Assembly: GCA_017163975.1 (NCBI GenBank)
Contig: JAFFSR010000363.1
Coordinates: forward strand, 248,001 to 312,000
Origin: Anastatus disparis
Lineage: Eukaryota; Arthropoda; Insecta; Hymenoptera; Eupelmidae
Length of the DNA stretch: 64,000 nt
Direction of reading: 5' to 3'
Shown here: one piece after another, positions 54,516-64,000 of the stretch
Position numbering within the stretch: position 1 is the stretch's first letter
How the letters are laid out: each line of letters opens with the position of its first letter
Made by a program: the position numbers and the translations under genes
The notes under the pieces: generated by a model
What the model saw: only the letters and a program-made list of their open reading frames with translations
The model's database searches: none
What the model was told of the DNA's origin: nothing

Positions 54516-54704
54516 TCACAGAAAACGCCATGGAGTGCGTTGCCAATCCTGATCTTCTGGATGAGTTAGAAACGGCTTAGGCAATTTCCTTATATCGCAA
54601 GTGTAAACAAATGGAAAGAAAGACCATCCCAGAATAATAACCAAAACATTTTGATGATTCACCATATATTCTTTTTGAAAAATAGATGGTGTGGTAAATA
54701 ACAT
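54516..54704 (-). other. Unassigned 62-codon open frame
   Basis: The reverse-strand peptide includes ILGWSFFPFVYTCDIRKLPK and HPEDQDWQRTPWRF. Its composition looks more protein-like than the surrounding AT-rich frames, but I recognise no family and no partner exon is visible. It could be a decayed exon. Confidence 0.2.
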
Positions 54705-55110
54705 AAATTAGTAGAATTAACCTTATCAGATGGTAGAGTCACCATATGCTAAAGCTGTAAATACTTAGCCATAAAGTCAAGATACGGTTGTTAAATCTCT
54801 GAATAGCGTTAAAAATGTTTTTGAAGTCTTTAGCCGGATTTAAATAATGTCATGAAGAAATCCCATGATAAGATAAACTTCTGTATAAAAAATTTAGTCA
54901 ATTTTTGCATTTTCTCCAAAGTTTAAGCCAGTGAAAAGACGCGTAGTCTTTTCCAACGAATTTTTGAACTAAATTTGTTGGACGATTTAGAAAGAAAAGG
55001 ACATAATCCTTTTCCTTTGAATATTTATCTAATCATGAATTTTCCTAACTAATCCTATTTTGAATTTACCCTTTTTTTGAATGCAAATGAATTGAGACTT
55101 AATTTTTACT
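54705..55110. other. No supported feature
   Basis: AT-rich sequence before the MITE. Confidence 0.5.
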
Positions 55111-55114
55111 TTAA

Positions 55115-55495
55115 GAGGAGGTCACGTATCTCTATCCTTTTCTAATCAAAGTAATGATTTTTTCACAAAAACTAATAACTTTCTCAAAAAATGAAGAGAA
55201 AGCCGCATCTTGTATCAAAAAAAGCAATATTTTCTTTGATAAGGAAAAATTAATTTTATTGCTTCGTTTTCAAGAAAACCTTGAAAAACTAAATTGTCCA
55301 CCCTAACCTCTATGATTTAAGTTTTTCAAGGTTTTCTTGAAAACGAAGCAATAAAATTAATTCTTTCTTATCAAAGAAAATATTGCTTTTTTTATTACGA
55401 GATGCGGCTTTCTCTTCATTTTTTGCTAAAGTTATTAGTTTCTATAAAAAACTCAATTCTTTGATTAGAAAAGGACAGAGATACGTGACCTCCTC
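55115..55495. mobile_element. TTAA palindromic MITE, GAGGAGGTCACGTATC family, copy 2
   Basis: 381 bases, flanked by TTAA at 55111 and 55496. The best-preserved copy, with nearly perfect arms. Confidence 0.9.
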
Positions 55496-55499
55496 TTAA

Positions 55500-56256
55500 C
55501 CTTTGAAATTTCTAACTAAATTTAATTTAATTTTTACACTGAATTGATTTCATCACAAATTTTTACAGACAAAGATCTATTATTTTGTAAAAGAGAAATT
55601 AAATGATTTTACTGATACAAAGCAACTAACCTTGCGGTTGTAGTTGCTTTGTTTTAATTGATTTTAGCTTGAATTTACACTTTATTTTTTAGGAAAGGAT
55701 TCACTCAATAAAAACACAGATATAAAGGGAAAAAGCCATGCGGCATAAAAAAACCCTTGATTTATTGCCCTACAACTTTACACACCATTTGACGCACCGT
55801 TCGATTTGTTCGCTCGCACGCCCGCAAAGAGATAGAAAAAACAATGCAAATTTATATAGCCGCGGCTTAGGTAGAACAAAGCTTCTGATCGCTTTGGAGA
55901 AGAAAACTAGGTGTTTTCAAGAAGAGAACCGAGTGCTCTCGAAAGGGAATGTACCGCTCTAGGCGATGTCACTCTTGATACTAAACTATTTTTCCGCGGC
56001 ACTTGCAAAGTCTTCCTGTTCTCTCCCCCCTTTTGTCTATGAGCTGACTTAAGGGAGGTGAGAACAGGCGACTGTAAAGTGCTGCCGCTCATCATTGTAT
56101 TTGATTTTTAATATAATTTGTGTTGCGACGCAACAGCCAGCTAATTGTATTTGATCTAAATCAGGCCAAGGAAGCAAGTATACTCTTTATCAAGACGTTG
56201 AATTGGATACATTTATAAACACCAAGGCTGAAGAATTGAATTCAAAATTATTATCT
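55500..56256. other. No confirmed gene; short coding-like stretch at the end
   Basis: Bases 56160-56260 read in one frame as KYTLYQDVELDTFINTKAEE, ending at the next MITE; this may be a remnant of an interrupted gene. Frames at 55738-55962 and 55907-56095 overlap on opposite strands and are not assigned. Confidence 0.35.
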
Positions 56257-56260
56257 TTAA

Positions 56261-56641
56261 GAGCAGGTCGTATATCTCTGTCCTTTTCTAATCAAAGAAT
56301 TTGTTTTTTTGCAAGAACTAATAATTATAGCAAAAAATAAGGAGATAGCCCCATCTTGTATCATAAAAAGCAATATTTTCTTTGATGAAGAAAAATTATT
56401 TTTATCGATTCGTTTTGAAGAAAACCTTGAAAAACTTAACAAATATAGGTTAGGATGGACAATTCAGTTTTTCAAGGATTTCTTAAAAACGAAGCAATAA
56501 AAATAATTTTTCCTTATAAAAGAAAATCTAGCTTTTTATTATATGAGATAGGGTTTTCTTCTTATTTTTTGCTACAATTATTAATTTTTATGAAAAAATC
56601 AATTCTTTGATTAGAAAAGGACAGATATACTCGACCTCCTC
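56261..56641. mobile_element. TTAA palindromic MITE, same family, diverged copy 3
   Basis: GAGCAGGTCGTATATCTCTG at one end, mirrored with changes at the other, TTAA at 56257 and 56642. More diverged than copies 1 and 2. Confidence 0.85.
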
Positions 56642-56750
56642 TTAATAGATTTCAAAATAAGTTAGATATGACTCTTAACATCAGCAATAGTTGAGTCATC
56701 AACACTCTCAACAATAATGTTATCAGATTCTTTACGAATTTTATTACTGT

Positions 56751-57530
56751 CCCATATGAAAATAATTTTTGTGAAAAATTGTGAATGACTGTTAATAATT
56801 TTAATAAACTGCCGCAATTGAGACATTAATAAGAATTAATAACAGTAAAAAACAGTTAATAACAATTAATAATAGTTAATAATAGTTATGAACGCTAAAT
56901 AACAATTATTAACTAGAAGTCATGATTATTAATAATTATTTATAGTTATTCACATTTATTCACATTTATACACATTTATTAACAGTTACTCACATTTTCC
57001 AAAATTCTAGAATTGGTAAATAATTTATTATTATTTATGCTTATTTATAATTATTTATATTTATTTGCAATTAGTTACAGTGAATTATAGTTATAAACAC
57101 TTTCTTACAGATATTTACAGTTTTTCACATTTATTAACAGTTATTAACAGTTTTTCACGTTTACAAAATTTTCCGCCTATATATAAAAAAAACGATTATA
57201 CATGTGAAAATTTTTGAAAGTGTGGAAAAGTGTTAATAACTGATAATAAATGTGAATAAATGTGAATAAATGTGAAAAATTATAAATATTTGTGAATAAA
57301 TGTGAAAAATTATAAATATTTGTAAATAACTATAAATAACAGTAAATTATTATTATTTACAGTTAATCATTATTATCTATTCGTAACAATTATTAATTGT
57401 TATCAACTGTTATTTACTGTTATTAATGTCTCAATTGCGGTAGTTTATTATGATTATTAACAGTTATTCACATTTTTTCACATTTTTGCACAGTTGTTAA
57501 TAGTATTCACAGAAATTATTTCCATATGGG
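56751..57530. mobile_element. Foldback element with GTTATTAACAGTT subrepeats
   Basis: The ends CCCATATGAAAATAATTTTT and AAATTATTTCCATATGGG are inverted, and the outer arms contain GCCGCAATTGAGACATTAAT. The interior is arrays of AACAGTTAATAACA and TTCACATTTATTCAC units. No clear target duplication. Confidence 0.75.
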
Positions 57531-57610
57531 GTGCAACAGAAATATATTATTTTTAGATCATCAAAGAAAGGAAAAAAAATTTTGGAAAAACAAATTTTTA
57601 ATATACTTAA

Positions 57611-58100
57611 GAGGTCGTCGGGACTATTTGCCGCATGGGGGCGCTGCGTTTAGGTGAGGGAAAAATATAAAATATTGTTTACATAGTAATTTACAGTTTA
57701 CTGAGACAGTAATATACCTCTAATGTTGTCAATAACTCTAGCCATATATGTGTAGAATAATTATTGATGCTAATCTTGTTTGAAAAGTCAAAAATATTTT
57801 TCTAAAGCAAAAAATGCAGCGCGAGATAGAGCCGGTGTCAGCATATGTATTCATCATTCTTTAGTATTACTTTCTCTGTCGTACTAAAGAAAAATACACA
57901 TGTTTACACCGGCTCCATCACGCATGGCCTTTTTCGCATTACAAAAATATTTTAGACTTTTTAAACAAGATAAGCATCGATAATTATTCTACATATATGG
58001 CAAGATTGTCTTAGGGAATTGTAAATCTGTGTATAAAAAATATTTTATATTATTTTCTCACCTGCAGCGCCACTAAGCGGCAAATAGTTTCGACCTCCTC
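57611..58100. mobile_element. Palindromic MITE, GAGGTCGTCGGGACTATTTG family
   Basis: 490 bases. The left end GAGGTCGTCGGGACTATTTG is mirrored by CAAATAGTTTCGACCTCCTC, flanked by TTAA (57607) and TTGA (58101). Its outermost bases resemble the GAGGAGGTC family, but the arms differ (CATAGTAATTTACAG, GAGCCGGTGTCAGCATATGT). Confidence 0.75.
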
Positions 58101-58104
58101 TTGA

Positions 58105-58408
58105 ATACTTGAAGTGTAATAAAATATATATTCCACGTGTCAAATACGTATCCATCTAAAAATGCCCGAGGGCATTTCAGAGCTGAGCGAAGCGAATCTC
58201 TGAACGGACCAAGGTTCGAGCCACGGCGACCCAAAGGGACGCTGTGGCGAGCTAGTTATTACACTAAATTTCACGAAAATTTTGTACCTTCGTCACTCTT
58301 TGCTTAGCTTCTCGAGTAGGCAGTCATAATAAATACATTTATTTATAAATTTCCTAATAATAAACTCAGATTATTTTACTTTAAAGAAAATATTTTTGTG
58401 TCACATTA
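58105..58408. other. No gene seen
   Basis: Contains AATGCCCGAGGGCATT, a short hairpin (near 58168), and a GC-richer stretch (AAGGTTCGAGCCACGGCGAC) of unknown nature. Confidence 0.5.
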
Positions 58409-60109
58409 CCCTGTTGAAAATAATGACATCTTTCCAGTACGTCTTTGAAAGACGTCTTTGAATACGTCTTTGGTCGTGTCTTAGATTGGAATAAAATAAG
58501 ACGTCATTTTTTTGATGTTCAGGAAATATAGTAACCAAATTATGTCTTTTTTATAAGTAAAATAATTTCAAAGACTTATTTTTCCAATAAATACTTATAG
58601 TAAAATACGTAAATTTTCAAAAAAAAATTTTTTTTTTAAAACGAATGACGTCTTCCTTGTTGAAAATAATGACGTCTTTTTAAGACGTCTTTGGTCGTGT
58701 CTTAGATTGGAACAAAAGAAGACGACATTTTTCCAATGTTTAGAAATATTATTCAACAAATGACGATTATAAAGATAACGTCTTTTTTTACGAATTGTTA
58801 TTTTAAAAATACGTCCTTAAAATTATAAAAAGATATCATTTGTTAAATAGCTTTTCTAAACATTGGGAAGATGACGTCTTTTTTTTCAATCCAAGACACG
58901 ACCAAAGACGTCTTCAAAGTCGTCTTATAAAGACGTTATTATTTTCAACAGGGATTTTCAAAAGGGATCGCAAAACTTAAAAATCTCCACCTGGTGAGTT
59001 AAAATTAAATTGACGCAATCGACTATCAATTCGACTGTAAGTCACTAGGTGGCGTTTTTTTTAAGTTTTCTGATCCTTGATGCAAATTTCTAAGATGCAG
59101 TTATATAAGGCCAGAATGATCTCAGCTTAATCGCAAATGCTCTTTGTTTTTCGAAGAGTTGAAACTACGAGGCTTACCTTGTTTTTATTTTTTTCTTTAA
59201 AAGCAAAATGATTATCATGTAAAGTCATTTTTCAATGACATAATTCAAAAAAATAACGTTTTTTTTCTTAAATTTGGAGAAAATGACGTCTTTCAAAAAC
59301 TTCTTTGAAGACGTCTTTGGTCGTGTCTTAAAGTGGAACAAAAAAGACATAATCTTTCCAATGTTTAGAAAACCCTGTTGAAAATAATGATGGCTCTCTA
59401 AGACGTCTTTGGTGGTGTCTTGGATTGGAACAAAAAAAGACGTAATTTTTCCAATGTTTAGAAGAGCTATTTAACAAATGACATCTTTTTATAATTTCAA
59501 AAACATATTTTTTTTATAAAAATTCGTAAGAGGAGACGTCATTTTTATCCAAAAAATACGTCTTTGAAATAATTAAAAAACGTCATTTGTTAAATAACTT
59601 TTCTAAACATTGGAAAAATGGCGTCTTTTTTTGTTCCAATCTAAGACATGACCAAAGACATCTTCAAAGACGTCTTTCAAAGATGTTTTTCAAAGACGTC
59701 TTAGAAAGACGTCATTATTTTCAACAGGGAAGACGTCATTCGTTTTAAAAATAGAATTTTTTTTGAAAATTTACGTATTTTACTATAAGTATTTATTGGA
59801 AAAATACGTCTTTGAAATTATTTTACTTATAAAAAAGACGTAATTTGGTTACTATATTTCCTGAACATTAGTTTGTTCTGCCATTCGTTTAAAAAAAAGA
59901 ATTTTTTTCGAAAATTTACGTATTTTACTATGAGTGTTTATTGGAAAAATACGTCTTTGAAATTATTTTACTTATAAAACAAGACGTAATTCGGTTACTA
60001 TATTTCCTGAAAATCAAAAAAATGACGTCTTATTTTGTTCCAATCTAAGACTCGACCAAAGATGTCTTCAAAGACGTACTGGAAAGACGTCATTATTTTC
60101 AACAAGGTA
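58409..60109. mobile_element. Foldback element with GACGTCTTTGAA arms and nested copies
   Basis: CCTGTTGAAAATAATGAC at the left faces GTCATTATTTTCAACAAGG at the right. The arms consist of AAAGACGTCTTTGAAGACGT subrepeats and TCGTGTCTTAGATTGGAA. The same termini recur at about 58652-58953 and 59381-59727, so shorter copies are nested or amplified inside. The core (58985-59215) has GGTGGCGTTTTTTTT, TATATAAGG, CTTTGTTTTTCGAAGAGTTG and ACTACGAGGCTTACCT, related to the core of the 47543 foldback. Confidence 0.8.
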
Positions 60110-60470
60110 ATTTAACTTAAAGAGCTTACGAACTTTTTAATTCGAGATACTGCTGTAAGACCTCATAACACAACAAATTTCAAATTAATCTCGCATAGAT
60201 TTAAAGTTTTTCAATGTATTTTACACATCATCATGCCTTTAATACTAATCTGAAAAACTGACTAATTATAATTATGATCTTATATTGTTCTTTACGCTTA
60301 AAATCTTTTGCGAGTTAACACTTTGTGATGCATTTATTGCATCACAATAAAATATTTATTAAAAAGAAGAAAAGAGGAAAATTAGCCGAAATGCACTGAC
60401 TGAATAGTTTATTAATTAATATAAATAAAAGAAATTAATCAGTTTACTCTTGTTTGTTTCGAGGTAAACA
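60110..60470. other. AT-rich, no gene seen
   Basis: No supported feature. Confidence 0.5.
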
Positions 60471-61410
60471 AGAAGCATAGCGACGAGCAGAAGACTTACC
60501 GCTAGAGAGAGAAAGAGAGAAAGAGGAACCTAACCTCACATCCGAACACGTGGTGAAGGAAAAACCCCAGTCACCATCAGTTTTCTTGTTGTGCACTAGG
60601 AGTTGAAGCTACGGTGATGGCTGTAACCTCTTAACACTAGTGCACATAACAGATCAACGAAAAGAACACATGTTTAGAAAAGAAAATAATCTGTGACAGT
60701 GTTCTTGTGCGTCGCCATCTTATGTTCTCGATGACGACGTGCACGCCGCAGCACTGTCACCTGTACACTGACACACACACACACACACCCGGTGTATAAG
60801 TACATGCGCACAATACACTCGCGGTACGCGATGACGAGCAAAACCGGGAAACGACGCGGAACATTTGTAACACGTGTTCGAGAGTAACGGGGAAGTGTCG
60901 GTAAATGACCGACTCGCGGCAGAAATCGAGTCATGCGCATGAAAAGGTAAAGGATCAGCGAAAAAGGGGAGCCTGCTATAGCTTGTATAGCAGGCTCGTA
61001 TATACATGGGTAATTGTACAAATAACGGCAGCAGGCTCGTATATACATGAGTAAAGGTAGAAACGGTAGTAGAGGGAGTATATACATGGGCAATTGTAAA
61101 AATATTAATCTATATCAGTATGTTATATGAAGATACGTGAATTCGAGCGCGAGAGATAATAGAAGATAAAGAATCGAGCGTTGGAGAGAGATAACGTTAC
61201 AATAATAGGTATAATTATTAAAACTAAGTATATGGAGTCTTCTAAATAGAAAGTTAAATAGAGCGCGCCAGAAATAGAGGGCGCTAACATAAAAGAAGCC
61301 GCCAAAAGGAAAGATGTTGATTGGTTAAGAGTTAACATCCTTTGTAATTAACAAATAAGAATTACGAAAAGGATTAATAACCAATCAACCATTATCCTAT
61401 TTATGACGTA
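60471..61410. other. Region with short repeats, no accepted gene
   Basis: A CA microsatellite lies at about 60773-60788. CAGGCTCGTATATACATG appears at about 60988 and 61033, with a related GTATATACATGGGCAATTGT at about 61079. Reverse-strand frames at 60674-61093 run through these repeats and show no family resemblance. Confidence 0.45.
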
Positions 61411-61744
61411 ATTGATAAAAGAAGGGATGAAGAGGAAGGAGCTCGAGAGAAGACGCGCCATCGACACACTTCTCTATTGGATCTTGCTGGTTGCACTTGT
61501 TGGTTTTTCTGTTACTGCTCGTTGAGCCATTTTCTTGAGTCTTGACTCCATTTTATTAGGATTTATTCAATAGAGTTTTACACTGCCATTTTGCCATTTT
61601 GCTGCCTTACTATTTTTGCCATTTTGGATATTTTCGAGAGAGCTGAGGAATTTATTAACACGAGGAAAGGAGATTTTGGGAGTTGGAGTTAAATCATTGG
61701 AGTTTTGTTTTATTTTCTTGGAGAGTAACGCTTTGTACATTAAG
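61411..61744 (+). promoter_or_regulatory. Possible promoter and non-coding first exon or LTR segment
   Basis: TTGATAAAAGAAGGG (TATA-like, 61413) is followed by a GC-richer transcribed-looking stretch without ATG and a good splice donor, AAG|GTGAGTCC, at 61745. Downstream at about 62110 is GGTGGTTTCGTCATTGTTCC, which recalls the sequence after some LTRs. It may be a host gene's 5' UTR exon or part of an LTR. Confidence 0.35.
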
Positions 61745-62587
61745 GTGAGTCCTCCATCTTAACTATCAAATCATTTAATAATTTAGAGTCAGTGCGCGTC
61801 GCCGTTTTGCTCGTCGGTTGTAGCCGCCATTATTAAAAGTAAATTAATTTAACGGGTTTAATTGGATTTTATTTAATTATCATTAATCTGAGAATTTATT
61901 AAGTCGAGTCAGAGTTTAATCACACTACTTTTCTTTTACACTTACACAATTTTCGAGAAATTGTCGGGTAAAAGTATGTTAAATTTACTTCAATAAATAT
62001 AGAGTGAAAATTACTTCTTTTGTATTTTACTTAACAGTGTAATTTAAGTGTTTATTAACATTGTTTCGTTATAAAATATATATAAATAATTTGTTGCTGG
62101 TTTACATCGGTGGTTTCGTCATTGTTCCCTACGAAGACCCGATCAGAATCCACCCGAGAGAGTTGATTGCCAATATATTCAGAGTAAAATTTAAGAAAAA
62201 AAAATAAGATCTAAATTAATAGTTATTCAGAGGTGATACTGTAGAGTTTAAAATAATAGTAACTGGGGGATAGGGAACAAATTCCCCCATTACAACTTTT
62301 ATTGTATTTTAAGTTTATAATATGCATGCAGATAGAGTGACAGTATGGAGAGAAAGATATTTTTCTGTCAAGCGTAAGTATGTGTAACAGCACTAATAAG
62401 GGAAAATGTAGCTGCAGCAACGAATGCGACACGAAGTTTGGGACACTTAATTTACGCGAAAAGAACTTCCTAGAGAGATAAATTTTAATTGAGGCAAACG
62501 GCCTAAGCACTTAATGATGGGTTAATAAAACATCACGTTAATTACTCAAGGTATCAGGACTGAGTATAAGCGTAAAAAAAAATTTTA
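61745..62587. other. No gene seen; possible intron
   Basis: AT-rich, with the GC-richer stretch CCTACGAAGACCCGATCAGA near 62130. No acceptor can be assigned. Confidence 0.35.
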
Positions 62588-63460
62588 ATGTAGTCATAAT
62601 TTTTTTTTCTAATGATATTAATTGATAAAACTTTTTTTAACCTTAAATATATAATGAATATAAGACTTTGACCCAAGAATAATTTTAGAAAACATTATCC
62701 GATGCTTAAGGGGATGTAAAATACCGACATTACAGTTTTCAAAATCTTTTATTTATAACCCAAATTTTTTAAAAATATCTCTATATTAGAGCCTTCTATT
62801 TTAATTAAGAAAAAGCATAATATAAAGATATGTCAGAAAATTCTTGAATAAAGATTAAAAATTCGGGAAACTGCAATGTTGGTAACTATGTATTAAACAT
62901 ATACCCTATTACATCACTTTAACCTTCTTTGCATTAGTCGAAGAATGAATTTTTAAAATTTTGGTACTTGCCGTAGACTTCCTTAGCCAATTTTCAATCA
63001 ATTGCCCTCAAAATTTGCAGAGATTTGCAGTTTATATATCTTCAGGAAATAACAGTTCTGGAATTTTGATAAGATAAGTTTAAGTGAATTTCGAATTGAA
63101 TTATTTACATGAAGTATTTATTGGAAAAATTCACGAAAATATATATTTTTATCAACTTTTTCTGAACTAAACATTTAAATGTTTTTTTTTTTTTTAAACT
63201 AAAACAATTTTTTTATGGAGATATATAAAATTAAGCTTTCTTAAAATTTTGAGGTTAATTAAATGAAAATTGTCTGAGAAAGTCTACGGCAAGTACCAAA
63301 ATTTTTAAAATCCATTCTCCAACTAATCCAAAGAATTTTAAGCATCGGATGAGATTTTTTAAAATTATTTTTGTGTCGAAGTCTTGTATTTAATATATAT
63401 TAAAGGTAAAAACAAGTTTTAATAAATAATATTAGAATAAAAAAATTGTGACAAAATTTA
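62588..63460. mobile_element. Foldback element interrupted by a TTAA MITE
   Basis: The left arm (62588-62709 then 62919-63050) and right arm (about 63215-63460) mirror each other: ATTATCCGATGCTTAA / TTAAGCATCGGATGAG, GGTACTTGCCGTAGACTT / AAGTCTACGGCAAGTACC. The left arm contains the 209-base insertion. Confidence 0.75.
62710..62918. mobile_element. Small TTAA MITE inside the foldback
   Basis: GGGGATGTAAAATACCGACA ... with an inverted, diverged other end (GTAATAGGGTATATG on the reverse strand). TTAA lies at 62706 and 62919. The opposite arm shows the unoccupied site. Confidence 0.75.
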
Positions 63461-63550
63461 AAATTGACTTTTTTTCAGGCTTAAACTCAGGCCTAATACT
63501 TTAAACTGATTAATTTTATCTTCAAATTATGAATTGTAACATAAGTACAC

Positions 63551-64000
63551 TTGGCGGAAAGGATATTTTTCCAAATGTTAACCTCAAATGGCAACATCGC
63601 ATATTTTACCATAGGCATAAGACAATTCCAAATTATAGAGCAAATTTCGCATCATCGTTACTTATTTAACGATGATGCGAAATTCGTTACTTAATGACAT
63701 AATTTTAGTAAACAAACAATTTCACTTTCTTTTTTCATGGTCCGAATTCTAATTTTATTGAATAAAATTTTTATTTCTTAGTTCAATAATTATATAGAAT
63801 CTAATATTGTGAATTTAAATTATATAAACAATAAAATTTAAGTTGTTATCATTTGAATTTTGCATGAATAACCTATAAGAAAAAACAAAATAATCATGAT
63901 GCAAAACTCAATGCATAATTCGAAGTTTTCATATGTCTGTGGTAAAATATGCAGCGCTGCCATTTGAGGTACACATTCGGAAAAATATCCTTTCCGCCAA
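63551..64000. mobile_element. Palindromic MITE with TTGGCGGAAAGGATATTTTT ends
   Basis: TTGGCGGAAAGGATATTTTT at 63551 is mirrored by the last bases of the window, with GTTAACCTCAAATGGCA / TGCCATTTGAGGTAC further in. An inner hairpin, TTTCGCATCATCGTTA...TAACGATGATGCGAAA, lies at 63648-63683. The right end coincides with the window edge, so the flank is unseen. Confidence 0.8.

Noticed and set aside
58150..58260. GC-rich stretch considered as a tRNA gene
   Set aside because: It has a B box-like string but no A box at the right distance and no cloverleaf.
1..64000. Polydnavirus or other exogenous DNA virus genome segment
   Set aside because: No capsid, envelope or circularisation-site signature was recognised; retroelements and MITEs explain most of the window.

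Overview
This window looks like a transposon-saturated stretch of an arthropod nuclear genome, most likely an insect and plausibly a hymenopteran. The evidence is the very AT-rich background, introns of 60-66 bases with GTAAGT donors, insect-type Ty3/gypsy and Jockey/I-like retrotransposons, and many palindromic MITEs with TTAA target duplications. I see no convincing ordinary host gene, no rRNA, no CRISPR array and no bacterial-type operon. Almost all recognisable coding sequence belongs to mobile or virus-like elements.

Region 1 (1-14.4 kb) holds two diverged copies of one virus-like element, in opposite orientations. Each has a head-to-head pair: an N-terminal segment of a protein-primed family B DNA polymerase-type protein, and a small spliced gene starting MEYVLD. 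The TATA boxes, leaders and intron position correspond between copies. Beyond the MEYVLD gene lies a conserved 3' motif and then a convergent small basic-protein gene, again with a matching intron. The copy at 1-3.2 kb looks intact as far as it is visible; the polymerase gene runs off the left edge. The copy at 9.8-14.4 kb is broken by stops, frameshifts and loss of the polymerase core. Palindromic promoter-like cassettes recur upstream of the small genes.

Region 2 (14.7-36.1 kb) is nested wreckage. A multi-copy-type gene with Cys pairs and a DGGGG motif is split by a TIR element and a GC-rich hairpin. Two non-LTR retrotransposons are fused tail to tail at about 19,045. The second one is split inside its endonuclease by a 13,358-base composite insertion with 25-bp TIRs and an exact 8-bp target duplication (GTTGTATT). 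Inside that insert sit two inverted TTAA MITEs and a nearly complete Ty3/gypsy element (Gypsy-A, minus strand) with LTRs, PBS, PPT, gag, pol and an extra ORF. One Gypsy-A LTR carries a further 1.75-kb insertion.

Region 3 (39.4-49.4 kb) is a second gypsy-like element (Gypsy-B, plus strand). It has about 757-base LTRs, gag and protease, but its RT, RNase H and integrase core is deleted, so the RT start is joined to the integrase tail. It carries a 406-base tandem duplication, two TTAA MITEs and a 1.1-kb palindrome.

Region 4 (49.4-64 kb) is mostly MITEs and foldback elements around decayed coding fragments. Several insertions can be proved from the window itself, because the empty site survives in the opposite palindrome arm or the reading frame continues across the insert. 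A possible TATA-led, spliced non-coding leader or LTR lies at 61.4-61.75 kb.
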